Assembly (NCBI GenBank): GCA_025603075.1 | Contig: MU626260.1 | Location: forward strand, 1 to 64,000 | Length of the DNA stretch: 64,000 bases | Source: Neoconidiobolus thromboides FSU 785 | Lineage: Eukaryota; Entomophthoromycota; Entomophthoromycetes; Entomophthorales; Neoconidiobolaceae | Direction: 5' to 3' | Part shown: positions 46,974-57,436 of the stretch, in pieces | Position numbering within the stretch: position 1 is the first letter of the stretch | Layout: every line of letters begins with the position of its first letter | Notes under the pieces: model-generated | Database searches by the model: none | What the model saw: only the letters and a program-made list of their open reading frames with translations | What the model was told of the DNA's origin: nothing | Program-made: the position numbers and the translations under genes

Positions 46974-47840
46974 ATGAATAGTGTACTTAGAACTTTAGCT
47001 TTATTTGCTTTATTAGCTGTTACTAACGCTCAAGAATCAATCTCTTTCAAGCAAGAAGGTTGTAAATTAGACAAAAACACCAATTTCAAGCCTCAATATA
47101 ACAATTTGAACAATAAATGTTTCATCAAAACTGATACTGGTGATTGTCGTATGCAACAAGAATCTTTCCATTTTGACACAATTACAGGTAAATGTGTTCA
47201 AGATGTCTACGGAGGTTGTGGTGGTTGTTTTGCATTCAATACAATGCAAGAGTGTGAAGGATTATGTGTAAAAAGTGTTATCCAGCCAGTTGTCAAAGAT
47301 AAGCCCAAAAATCAAGAACCTCAAAATTCTTGCAAAGTCAATAAGCCTAAGAATTTATCAGCTGAACTAAAAAAATTAGAGGATAAGTGTTTTATCAAAA
47401 CTGAAACTGGTAATTGTCGTATGCAACAGGAGTCTTTCCATTTCGACACAATTACAGGTAAATGTGTTCAAGATATTTTTGGAGGTTGTCCTGATGGATG
47501 TTCTGTCTTTGAAACTATGAAAGATTGTGAAAGTTCTTGTGTAAAAAAGGGTAGTCAGCCAGCTAAAAAAGCGGACATTAATGGTCCTTTTACTCAAAAG
47601 GATTGTAAAGTTGAAATTCCAGGTGTAGTTTTCAATCCTTTAGCTAAATTTGACAATAGATGTTATATTAAAACTGATACTGGTTTGTGCCGTGGTAGTC
47701 AAAAATCTTTCCATTTTGATCCATCTAAGGGTAAATGTGTTGAAGATGTGTATGGAGGCTGTGGCGGATGTCGTGCTTTTGACAGCATGGAGGAATGTAG
47801 CTCAACTTGCAGTACTCGTAAAAGAGGAAGATTTAGTTAA
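46974..47840 (+). CDS. Secreted protein with three Kunitz/BPTI-type domains
   Basis: 288 residues, intronless. The ATG at 46974 is the start. A signal peptide covers about 1-19 (SVLRTLALFALLAVTNA). Three repeats follow at about 30-98, 120-189 and 211-279. Each carries the six Kunitz cysteines with canonical BPTI spacing (C-x8-C-x15-C-x7-C, then x11 or x12, C-x3-C), a GxC-R reactive-site loop, a SFHFD aromatic strand and the (Y/F)GGC turn. The P1 position, directly after the second Kunitz cysteine, is Arg in all three (59, 149, 240), which for this family predicts inhibition of trypsin-like serine proteases. Each repeat also has two extra cysteines, one about 18 residues before the domain and one just after YGGC/FGGC, a likely fourth disulfide. 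Repeats 1 and 2 are nearly identical in DNA, indicating recent duplication. Inhibition itself is not shown. Confidence 0.9.
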   Translation: MNSVLRTLALFALLAVTNAQESISFKQEGCKLDKNTNFKPQYNNLNNKCFIKTDTGDCRMQQESFHFDTITGKCVQDVYGGCGGCFAFNTMQECEGLCVKSVIQPVVKDKPKNQEPQNSCKVNKPKNLSAELKKLEDKCFIKTETGNCRMQQESFHFDTITGKCVQDIFGGCPDGCSVFETMKDCESSCVKKGSQPAKKADINGPFTQKDCKVEIPGVVFNPLAKFDNRCYIKTDTGLCRGSQKSFHFDPSKGKCVEDVYGGCGGCRAFDSMEECSSTCSTRKRGRFS

Positions 47841-49008
47841 ACAATAAATACATTATAATCATAGTATTGATACTTTTTTAATGCTTTTTATTTGCTAATA
47901 TTAAAATTTTATTTTTCAATATTTATTTGAAGCCCTTTATTTAGAATTCTTTTTTTGAATTTTACATCTTAATGTTGTAAGAATAATACAATAAATTTCA
48001 TAAAAAGATAACCATTATTAATACAGGCCTAGTATAATACAATTTAATTGTTTGTAAATTAACTATTTGAATCTAGTATAAAACACGTGGATGGCATGAA
48101 TTTGAGGTTGAATGCAATATTTGCTTTATAAAAAGTTACGTACTAACTTTGGTTAGTAAGAGAGCATTAAGGTAGAGTTAGTATTCAATTATAAAAACAT
48201 ATTGAGAAGTGTAATAGACATTTAAGTGCATTACTCTGGTAAAAAGCAGGATGGGAAATAAAAGCTCTTACTTTCTTTTTCTATGATAAAAAGTAACTAG
48301 ACGCCTATAGCATTAAGGGATAACTGAATTAAATGGATACTTGAAGTATCAAATTTAATAGATGCTAATAAGTAAAGAGCCTCAAGCTGAGGGAGATGGT
48401 GGGTGTTTTGTTAACTTGATAGGGTGACTGAAGCGTTAAGCTTAATGAAAGAAACCTTGTTGTGACATTTTACTGTATTTGTTAACAAATCGGTTGAGAA
48501 AGAGATGAACTTGTTTTTTATAGGACTACTACTAAAAAGTCTTTGATTTACAACTGAATTTATATGATTATCATAGTAATAAATCCATACTGTAATAAAA
48601 CTGATAACTAAATTAAAGTAACTTTTGATTTAGTATTATACTATTTAATAATTAAATTTGAAAAAGATTGAATATAACAAGATATTAAAATAGAGATATT
48701 AATTTTTATTTAGAGGTAATTTATTTTTATTAAAAAGTAGTTGATTTTAGCCTTAGACAAAGCAATAGTATAATATATCTTCATAACTGACTATAGGCAC
48801 CCTCACTATAATCTTTTAAAAATGTGGCAAATAATAATCGAGTAGTGGTAATGTGATCAAAATCAATTTCTTAAATCTTGCTTTTCAATGATAATTAGAC
48901 TTCTTAATTGCTTCAAGGTTTATAAAGAGAGAGTTAGGATATATGAATCCTTCAGTTGTACAAATAGACATCAAATTTGAATATAGGTTATAAAATTATA
49001 TCTGATTA

Positions 49009-49165
49009 TATATATTAGTAAAAACCTTGTTAGTCTAGGAATTTTTATTAGATCTAGTAGAAATTCAGATAACTTACACTATCAACTGTAATACAATAAT
49101 TTGGAACTGTGTTGAGTGTTTTTGCTTTTCAATAAAAAAATGAGACTGATTCAGACATCCTCATA
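49009..49165 (+). repeat. Dispersed repeat R2, copy C
   Basis: About 157 bases matching 45927-46080 throughout: TATTAGTAAAAACCTTGTTA, TAGATCTAGTAGAAATTCAG, ACTGTAATACAATAATTTGG, TTTTGCTTTTCAATAAAAAA and a right end TTCAGACATCCTCATA. Confidence 0.72.
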
Positions 49166-49490
49166 CCTATATTTTTTATAAGTTTATTAAAACTATCAAA
49201 AAAATTTAATTTGTTATAATCAATTGAAAAACTTTTATAGCTTTTTTACTAAGTACTAGATTTTATAATATTTGTGTTTTATTTGTTTTAACTTTTTCAT
49301 TAACATGCTTTATTTATTTTTTATTACTAATTACTACTTTTATTTTTAAACTATTTATTATTAATATTATAAAGTAGTTTTTGTTTAACAAGGTTCCAAA
49401 ATACAAAAAAGCTGTTGGTTTTTAGATTCAATTATTTGAAAATCAATTTCTAAAAAGCAAAATTTTAAACTTTCAGTACACTGTTTACTG

Positions 49491-49669
49491 AATTAATTTA
49501 CACCTGCTGCAACTCTTGCGACATTTTTAGCAGTAGTTTTCATAATTAAATCATTTATATAGCCAATTTTTTAAAGCTTGATCCTTATCTTTAACCGAAT
49601 TTTGAAATAATTTTTTGCCCAAATGAGTAGTTTATTAGGTCACAAGAGAGCTATAACAGCTACAATAAG
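49491..49669 (+). repeat. Dispersed repeat R3, copy 2
   Basis: About 180 bases similar to 26281-26455 in the same orientation, including GCTGCAACTCTTGCGACA, TTTAGCAGTAGTTTTCAT, AAATGAGTAGTTTATTAGGT and CACAAGAGAG. Only two copies are in the window. Confidence 0.6.
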
Positions 49670-49875
49670 ATATTAAAATCTAACTAATAAATAAAAAACT
49701 TCTATTGATTCAGAAGGTTTAATCATAGTTCAAAATTTTTATTAAATAATTGGTAGGTCCAAAATTGATAAAATAAATGGCATCATATAAGGTATATTAA
49801 TTTTGATTTTAATAAGATGATAATATATAAGAATTAACAACTAAAAAGCATTGTTAATTTAATTTGAATATTTAT

Positions 49876-52299
49876 TTAATCTGAGTTTAAATTTAAATTA
49901 TTCAAATCACGCTCAATGGTTGTAGTAACGTCCATACCGACATCTTTAGAAACAGTCGAATTTTCGCTATTGTTATTACCAAGTTTTTCAAACCTCAAAT
50001 TCAATCTTTCATTCTCTACTTTAAGCTGTTGATTTTGCTGTAGGATTTGTTGAGTTAATTGTTGAAAGGTAATCTAAATTAAATTAATTAATACTATTAT
50101 AAATGCTGTTATAATAAATCACCATTGAGTCGGATAAAAAATCATCAAATTTACTATAAAATAAGAATTAAATTAGCTTACACATTGTAAGTATTTCAAT
50201 AATTACCTGTTGGCTTTACTTTGTTCGTTAAGATTAGTCTCAATGTTTTTAAGCTGAGGTGTAGATAAATTTCCACTTTGAAGTTTAGAATGTAATTCAA
50301 TTAGTAGATTCCTTTGCTTTTCATTTTGTTTAGCAATCAAGTCCAATTGGTTAGCATGCATCATTAATGTATTAGATTGATCAACATTGTCCTCTTTGTC
50401 ATCATTATTGTTTGTGTTCACTATTTCTACAAGCGTCATATAATTATTAGTATTACTATTGTCGTTCTCTTTATTGATTTACCTCCTCCCGCTTCATTAC
50501 TAAGTTGAAACCTTCCTCTTTTACTAAATGATGAAGTACCAACTACTCTACTAGGCTCGTTATTAGGTTCTGCTGGACTAGTGGCCTCTACTTCTGAAGA
50601 TATTGAAAATCTACTTGACTTGCTTGCTTCACGACTTAATGGCAATTGTCCAACAAAATCAGTATTATAAGGCGAAATAAGATTAGCTATGTTGATAAGT
50701 TAATGCTATATGTTATATTATGTAATATTTATTACTTGATGCTGATTCGGGAGTATCATCAGACAAAGCAAATCTACCTTTGCGTACTTGACTTAAAGTA
50801 GTATCAGGAGGATTCTCACTATTAATATTCTCATTTTTATCAATTTGAATATTATCCAATACAAATCGACTCTTTTTTGTATTTTCTGATGTGATTGGTT
50901 GATTACTGTTTATAATATTAATTGATTGCGTCGGATTTAAGACTGGACTTGTTGCTACTTCAATCAATTGTGGTAAACTTGAATCTCTCTTCTCAGATGA
51001 TTTTAAATTATTATCAAAATAACTCCCATTTTGAGTTTGATGTTCTTGAACTGGCGAAAAATTCCATGATTCTCCTTTGGCTGGCAGTTTAAGTGGCATT
51101 GTTGTTTCTAAAACATAGTTTAAAATGATTTATTTAATTTTATTATTAAACATACTTTGCTGAATTTCTCTATCTTCTATCGCTGGGATGTCTTGTATTA
51201 AAGCTGTTAATCCATTATATTTTTTCACTTGTTTAAAAAAGGAATGTTGTAATAACTTTTCTGCTGTGGGTCTACAATTATGTCTATCAGTTGATAGCTA
51301 AATAATCTTTCATTGAAATTACCTTTTACTTGGATCTTTATTTAAACATGAATCAATCATCTCTTTGAACGCTTTGCTATATTTATGTTTACTGTTATCT
51401 CTATCTAATGTAGGAGGATCTTTAGATAATGTCATCATAAGTACCTAATTATTTTAGTAATAGACTATTGTTCAAAGATAAAAACCCACTTTAATTGGTG
51501 GATATTTAGCTAAAGGTGCTTGTCCATTAGCTAATTCTAAGGCTGTAATACCAAATGACCAGATATCTGCTTTTTGATCGTAACCAGACTATTTATGTTA
51601 TATTATATTTATATAATTTGACTATTTAATTTTACTTGTTCCATCACTTCTGGTGCCATCCAACAAGGAGTACCAACAAACGTTTTTCTTAACTTTTTAC
51701 GATCAAAATGATCGCTTAAGGACGATGATACTCCGAAATCTGCTAATAGTACTACCCCTGATGGATCAATCAGTAAGTTACCAGCTTTAATATCCCGATG
51801 AATATGGCCATTTTTATGCAAATATTCTAATCCCATCAATGCTTGCTTAAGTATTGAGGCTATATAAATTTCTTCTAAACCTTCGGGATATTTGTATTTT
51901 AATATATCTAAGCAAGCCCCAGAAGCCAGGTAGGGAGTAATAATGTATAATTTTGATTCTATTACATACGAGCAATTTACAGGCAGTAAGTTTGGGTGTT
52001 TACACAAAGACATTACTTGGGTTTCCCTCTATAAAATCAAATTAGTTATCAGTTGTGTTGAATAAAGAAATCGATACTCTAAGCTCATCAATCTGATTCC
52101 TTTCGAACATATCCATATCGATCACTTTCACGGCCACCTTTAAATTCTTTGGTTTATATAGACCTAAATATACTGTAGCAGAGGAACCATAGCCTTAACA
52201 AAGTAAAATAAAACAAGACTAGAATTAGTTAGAGAGCTAATTACCTATTGGCTTGATGACTTCAAAGTCTTCAGGATTTGACGAAAAAGTTGCATCCAT
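49876..52299 (-). CDS. Ste20-like kinase of the OSR1/SPAK (GCK-VI) type
   Basis: Eleven exons, complement(join(49876..50073, 50123..50153, 50207..50426, 50483..50686, 50736..51107, 51156..51271, 51323..51444, 51490..51588, 51636..52028, 52078..52193, 52245..52299)), give 641 residues with all phases consistent and introns of 45-56 bases. The kinase domain (about 13-285) has [13 protein letters not shown] (Lys41), HRDIKAGN (134-141), DFG (154-156) and the diagnostic [18 protein letters not shown] plus [24 protein letters not shown] and [13 protein letters not shown] of OSR1/SPAK/Fray. In animals these are WNK-activated regulators of ion cotransporters; the fungal role is unknown. The tail is disordered with four R-F-x-hydrophobic motifs at 381, 412, 450 and 483, and ends with a Gln/Leu-rich coiled coil. 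I see no clear CCT domain. The ~30-base exon 10 is the least certain. Confidence 0.9.
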
Positions 52300-53643
52300 A
52301 ATAATAACAATTAAATTGAAAAAAAAGAACTAGGTAATAATAATAATATTGACTAAGGGTCAAAAGGTTAATGGTAAGACAACTCCAAATTTTAAAAAAC
52401 TTTAAAAAAAGATTAAAATTCATTTTTTATCTTTTTTATTCTCAGAAAATTACTAGCGTTTTATTTTTTCCAACGTATAATTTAACTAATATAAATTACT
52501 ACCATTCTCTAATACCATGCTTTTCACTACTGTTGAAATTATTATTTATTGGTTGATAAAAGTTTACTTTAATTTATTAGAAATTCATTTTAATTTTGGG
52601 CAGGCAACTCAGTTTTAGAAAAATTTAGTATAAAACCATAAAATAACCCTTTTTGTTATTTAAAAAGCTAACCAACTAGTTCTAAACCGTTTAATAAGAT
52701 TAATTAATTAGAACTTGATTTTTCACTTCCTTTTATTAAAAAAGATAACCCATCTTATTAAAGTTACTTAATAGAGTTAGCGTCACTTGTTCCTTTTATA
52801 AAAGCTTATCTTTCAAACATGGCTACTTAAAGTGAAATTACTGTTTTAGATCAAGGTTACAATAAATATGAAGTAATAGTTGAAGAACTGATGGAATCAC
52901 GTGATTTTAACCTATGAAAATTATAATATCGGAAATAAAAACGAAGTCATATCGAACATTCAATAAAGTTAGGCATTAGGATAGAATCTTTATGGAGAAA
53001 AATAGCATTGGTAGAAGCATATCCATAAAGTAAATGAAGTGCTGGCTAGATCAAGTTTTTAAAAAAGTGATATAGACTTTAGAACTATTTGACTAACTAA
53101 ACATATATGCATGTTTTGAGAATTTAACTATAATTTTTTAACCTTAAGAATAAAAGTGAGCAAATAGAATAAAACTTTCGCACTTAGCAACAGTCAAAAC
53201 ATAACGATGAAAGTGTTAAAGTGTTAAAACTACAATTAAGTGTTTTCAAATATAGTAGGAACATTTTAAATTATAAAGTTTATCAAAGCAGTAGTTTCTT
53301 TCGGAAATGCTGTTCTTGTATAACAATTAGATTTTTATTTAGCTATATGGTTAAATTTTATAATATAAAATATGAAAGTAAGTAGTTAGCTATACCTGTG
53401 TTTTTTATATAAGAGTTTAACTAAGTAATATTTGTAAATTTTGTAGTGTAAAAAGTAAACAAATATTTAAAAGGGCATCTCCAAGGTTCTGACTTTGAAA
53501 CCAATTCATTTGTCAAAGCAGTTGCGAAATTCCCTTGAAAATAACTCAAATTTAAATAAGGACTAAGAACAAGTGGAGCAACCAAAATATAAACTTAAGT
53601 TTTAAAGAAAAGAATAGTTTTATTTCAGCAATCAAAACTTAAA
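52300..53643. other. Divergent intergenic region, no gene seen
   Basis: 1.34 kb between the OSR1-like kinase and the methyltransferase gene, which are transcribed outward. The 61-codon frame at 52371-52556 has random composition. No repeat or RNA gene is recognised. Confidence 0.5.
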
Positions 53644-55002
53644 ATGGTAATATAATAAGAAAGTAGATGAAACTCAACTAAACCAAATTATAGACAAAGG
53701 GTACAACCGTTGAAAGCAGTTTTATATTAGAACTATTATCGATCCGAAAGGTAGAGGATATTAAACTGGTAATTAGTAGGTTTGAGAACTACATTGAAAA
53801 GGAAGGATATGGGATAATCGATGATTCAAATGAATATTTAGAGATAGAAAACAGTAACAAAAAAATGTGGTTGAATTTCTTTGTTAATAGTATGAAATAT
53901 TGGAATCAACAGCTAATGAAGGGGAACGTGGAAGAAGAAAAGGAAGATGAGATTAATCAACTGTTGGACTCTTTGTCTAAAATCATTACTTTGTTTTCTG
54001 GGAGAAATGGTAACCTCTCTTTCATCGCTATACTGTTTATTAAACTGTTTATATAGCTTCAGGTGAAAGGATCAGTAAATTTTTATTGAATCAAGTCCAA
54101 ATTCAATTAAAAGAACCTAGCTTTGATAACGCTGATTTGGGCTGGAAAACGTGGCCAGCAGGGAGTTTATTAGCAAGGTAATATCGATATATAAAACAAA
54201 CATAAACAAACATTAATAGTTTATCAGTTTATTAATAAAAAATAGAGTGAAATTCAATAGCAAAGTATTAGAGTTGGGCTCTGGTACAGGCCTAGTTGGA
54301 ATAAGCTCAGCAATCACAAATTCAAATGAACGACATTACTTATCCGATTATCATCCAAATGTATTATCTAATTTAAATTGTAATATACAATTAAATAAAT
54401 TATCAAATACTTCCAGTTTGTTATTGGACTGGAACTGGTTCGAAGATACAAATGATGGTGATAGTATAAAGAATATTACTGCAACTAAAGATATTATAAA
54501 TAACGACAGTGATACTTTTAAGTTTGATTTCATTTTAGCCTCTGATGTTTTATACCAACTAAGACATGCTTATTCATTTCCTAAAGTTATTCATTATTTT
54601 TTAAATAATAATGATAACAGTGAGGCTATAGATGATGGGGATAACAACACCATAAATAATACAAAGGATGATGATACAATAACAAATATTAATAATAAGT
54701 TAAAGAGGCATTTAACTAGTTCAAAAAATAAAGCCATTATCTTAATACCTATCCGAAAAACCCATCTTAAAGATAGCAATGAATTTGAGAAGCAAATAGT
54801 AAATCATAGTTTAAAAATAGAATTTGAAGTAGCATATCCTTCCGTAGATAACAATAATAATTCCATTAATATTAATAATTACAATACTATCACATCCTTA
54901 CTAGATCATCCTTTACCTTATTCTGATTTAACTACTATCATTGAAAAGTCAATTTTAGATCATCCTATCTTGGCTTATAAACTTTATATCATTACAAAAT
55001 AA
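53644..55002 (+). CDS. METTL21-type (Methyltransf_16) protein-lysine methyltransferase
   Basis: Predicted join(53644..53646, 53694..54009, 54057..54177, 54246..55002), 398 residues, phases consistent. Exon 1 would be only the ATG, followed directly by a GTAATA donor, a CTAAAC branch site and a TTATAG acceptor. The frame is otherwise open from 53694 but has no ATG until 53865. The SAM-binding motif I is VLELGSGTGLVGI (residues about 154-166). Ahead of it comes EPSFDNADLGWKTWPAGSLL, the substrate-side element typical of this family, and behind it the acidic SDYHPN and DFILASDVLY (motif IV-like). Long Asn/Asp-rich insertions (about 240-275) are not conserved. Layout with a ~100-residue N-terminal helical extension recalls yeast Efm2, which methylates elongation factor 2, but METTL paralogues are hard to tell apart. 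Convergent with BRCC36, 37 bases between stops. Confidence 0.82.
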
Positions 55003-55039
55003 TAAAACGATTTCATTTATTTATAATAAAAATAGTCAT

Positions 55040-56366
55040 TTATATATCAATTAACTTTTGCTCATTATTAGTACTGTTGCTATCACTACTATGATTTTTA
55101 GAAATAGAGGCGGACTAAACATGAATTATAAATACATATAAAAATACAATGAATGGTAGCTTACCTCAAATAAATTTATTACAGACTCTAGTTTAGGATC
55201 ACTGTTTAATAACAATTGATTCATATCCAAATCATTGTTATTATTATTGTCACTGTTTAATATTAAATAATTAAAAATATCTAAAGAAGGATAAAGATAA
55301 GTTGATAATAAGCACCATAAACTCAAATTATGCTGTGTACACAATTCAACTACTCTTAAATAACGCAACACTATATTACTAATAATCGATATTAATATAA
55401 TATGATACATTACAAATGCAATAGTGCTTACTTTGATAATACTTGCAACTTCTTTTTAAACTCAATTTTGATTTCACTGTATAATTGATGAATGATTTGC
55501 AAATAAGACTCTTTATATTCTTTAAATTCTAATCCCTCGATCTTTTTTATTATTTTAAGCGGTATATTTAATCTCCTTTTTCTATTTAATACCATTAGAT
55601 TACAATAGAATTATAGAAGATAAAGCTTACGTATTATCCATTTCAACCTTAGTTTGAAAGCAATGGATTTGACAATTATGAGTCAAATCCTCACTCATAT
55701 CGAAACAAGATACGATAATCCCAAAGAACCTATCATCCAACGCTTGCTGTGCGGCTTGCGTATTTAAGTCTGAATTGAATTTCAATAATCTATTTCATAT
55801 TGATAAAATATTATATTACCAATACTAGAAGGAAACACAGTAATGTGAGGGTGAGAGTGGTACTAAAATGGAAAACGCTCTTAATTCATCTTTTGTTTCG
55901 TTTTTATATATTTAATTACCCATCCGATCACTCTAGTTTTCTTATTGCTCTCTTTTTCAATTTGCTTTTTGTAATGTTATTATTTAATATCTTATAGACT
56001 ATTAATTAGTTACTTCTGCTTTTAAAAACGCTTCATGCAATTGTTCAGGTGCTACTTCAACTCGATCCTTCCTTTTATCATTACGTACCACTACTGAAAT
56101 ATGCGTTATTATTGCTTCATACCCCTCTTCATCTGCTTCTGTTTCTATTTTCTATTCATTTTTAGCTGAGTTACTTTTGTTATATCCTTTAATTATATCC
56201 TTTAATTACTTTCCAATCGCCTAACAATAAACCTATGATCTCTTGCTACTTTGTTTAGTTGCTATATCGTTTTATAAATATAGTGATTTACATTTTCTAT
56301 TGTATATGCATGAGTTAACATAACCGAATATAAATCTTTAGCTAATAATACTCGGGTCAGCTTCAT
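55040..56366 (-). CDS. BRCC3: BRCC36-like JAMM/MPN+ deubiquitinase
   Basis: Nine short exons, complement(join(55040..55114, 55165..55378, 55432..55581, 55631..55769, 55820..55862, 55920..55964, 56014..56151, 56210..56245, 56292..56366)), give 304 residues; human BRCC36 has 316. All phases agree and introns are 46-57 bases. Exon 1 encodes LTRVLLAKDLYSVMLTHAYT. The catalytic Glu is in ENQEIIGLLLGD (Glu27). The conserved RNDKRKDRVEVAPEQL stretch is specific to BRCC36. The JAMM zinc motif is perfect, GWYHSHPHITVFPSSID with His100, His102 and Asp113, followed by GIIVSCFDMSED. The C-terminal half (RRLNIPLKI, then helices) matches the region used to pair with ABRAXAS/ABRO1-type partners. In the family this enzyme cleaves Lys63-linked ubiquitin in BRISC/BRCA1-A complexes. 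No partner gene lies in the window. The small exons hide it from simple ORF calls. Confidence 0.92.
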
Positions 56367-56441
56367 TTTTAAAAAGAATAAATAAAAAGTTAAGTTTTCT
56401 AATTTAAACTCTTTAAATTCTAAACTTTTTATTTAACTAGA
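56367..56441. promoter_or_regulatory. 75-base bidirectional promoter region
   Basis: Only 75 bases separate the ATG of BRCC36 (minus) from the ATG of the UPF0390 gene (plus). Both 5' UTRs and promoters must share this AT-rich interval or reach into the neighbouring transcript. No distinct TATA element can be chosen. Confidence 0.55.
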
Positions 56442-56907
56442 ATGGCTCAAGGAAACAAACTTAAGAATATCAAGAAGAAAGAAAAGAAAGTGTCAGCTAC
56501 GCCTAAAAAAGGAGGTAAATACTATTTAATAAAGTGTATAGAGCAACGCAATAATGACAACGATATTTTTATATAGTTTATTAACTCTATACATTTAATT
56601 TAGCAAAAGTAATTCCACCAAAAAAACAACAGTTAATTAAGCAAAGAAAGCTCACCAAAGTAAACTTGTTTATTTTGTTACTGCAATCATTTTACTCATA
56701 ATTATTATTTTGATCTAGAAACTAACCGGTGTAGTAAATAACAAAGTAGAAACAGCGTTTGCAACTAAAGCTAATTCTCAGGGTCGATTAACCATGATGA
56801 AAGGATTGGTAAATAAAGCGATCAAGGATACTATTGGTGACAAAAAGATGGCCCCATCGGTGGCCTCAACGATGGCTTCCAAAAAAGCTTCTGAAAAGAA
56901 AAAATAA
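56442..56907 (+). CDS. UPF0390/DUF2462 small basic protein
   Basis: Three exons, join(56442..56514, 56604..56659, 56719..56907), give 105 residues with consistent phases. The start MAQGNKLKNIKKKEKK, followed by a KKG segment, AKVIPPKKQQL and a KLTGVVNNKVE block with later alternating Ala/Lys (FATKA, LVNKAI), matches the conserved layout of the UPF0390 family (human C19orf53, the Leydig-cell-tumour 10 kDa protein homologue). The protein is very basic with no membrane segment, so a nuclear or nucleolar place is likely. Its function is poorly known. It is convergent with DAD4, 64 bases between stops, and divergent from BRCC36. Confidence 0.83.
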
Positions 56908-56971
56908 ATAGAATAGAACAGAAACTAAATTTAAATAAGTTAATTTTATTTTTATTCATTCAAAACACAAT

Positions 56972-57229
56972 TCAATAGTCTTCGTTTATAATTTTTTCTA
57001 CATTCCAATTGAATAAATCTCTTTTTACTAAGTTATAGTTATTCAAGTCTGACTTGGTAGCAGTACAATAGGACTCCCAATAATTAGAAATCACTCCTAA
57101 GTCGGACTGGTCATCATTGATTTGAATAAGGATGTCATTGATCTCTAAGATCATCTCATTGATCTTCCTTATATTACCTTGTATACGGTCTAACAACCGT
57201 GCTTGTTGTTGATGATGTGGGTTTTCCAT
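56972..57229 (-). CDS. DAD4: DASH complex subunit Dad4
   Basis: 85 residues, one exon. The start MENPHHQQQARLLDRIQGNI is the near-invariant Dad4 opening (MENPHE..Q..LL.RI..N). It continues with a heptad-like helix (NEMILEINDILIQIN) and the ISNYWESYC segment equivalent to the V..MW..Y of other Dad4 proteins. The family is about 70-80 residues, so the length is normal. Dad4 belongs to the DASH/Dam1 ring that couples kinetochores to microtubule ends and is confined largely to fungi. This is the strongest single marker that the window is fungal. Confidence 0.93.
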   Translation of the reverse strand: MENPHHQQQARLLDRIQGNIRKINEMILEINDILIQINDDQSDLGVISNYWESYCTATKSDLNNYNLVKRDLFNWNVEKIINEDY

Positions 57230-57436
57230 AGTATAGTTATGTGTTAAAATGCGTTTGTCTGGGCTTACAATCTGCCTTTTTGGGTCTTCTTTTATTGAAT
57301 AAATTTAATTTTGGTATGAAAATTGAAAGTCCCTAAATAATTTTGCAGTAAATAAACCAACTTTTTCCTTCAAAAAACTTATTTTGTATAAAACCAAGTT
57401 CAAGTTAGCAGCTTTTTTAAATCCTTGGGAAGCAAA

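Larger units (their letters stand above)
47841..49875. other. Intergenic region with dispersed repeats
   Basis: 2.0 kb between the Kunitz gene and the 3' end of the OSR1-like kinase. The part 48060-48600 has higher GC than the rest, with purine-rich stretches, but no open frame, tRNA or other RNA gene that I can support. R2 copy C (49009-49165) and R3 copy 2 (49491-49669) lie in the right half. Confidence 0.5.

Noticed and set aside
55126-55410. A small hydrophobic ORF on the minus strand that looks like a membrane protein
   Set aside because: Its start is intron and its body is exon 8 of the BRCC36-like gene; phases fit the nine-exon model.
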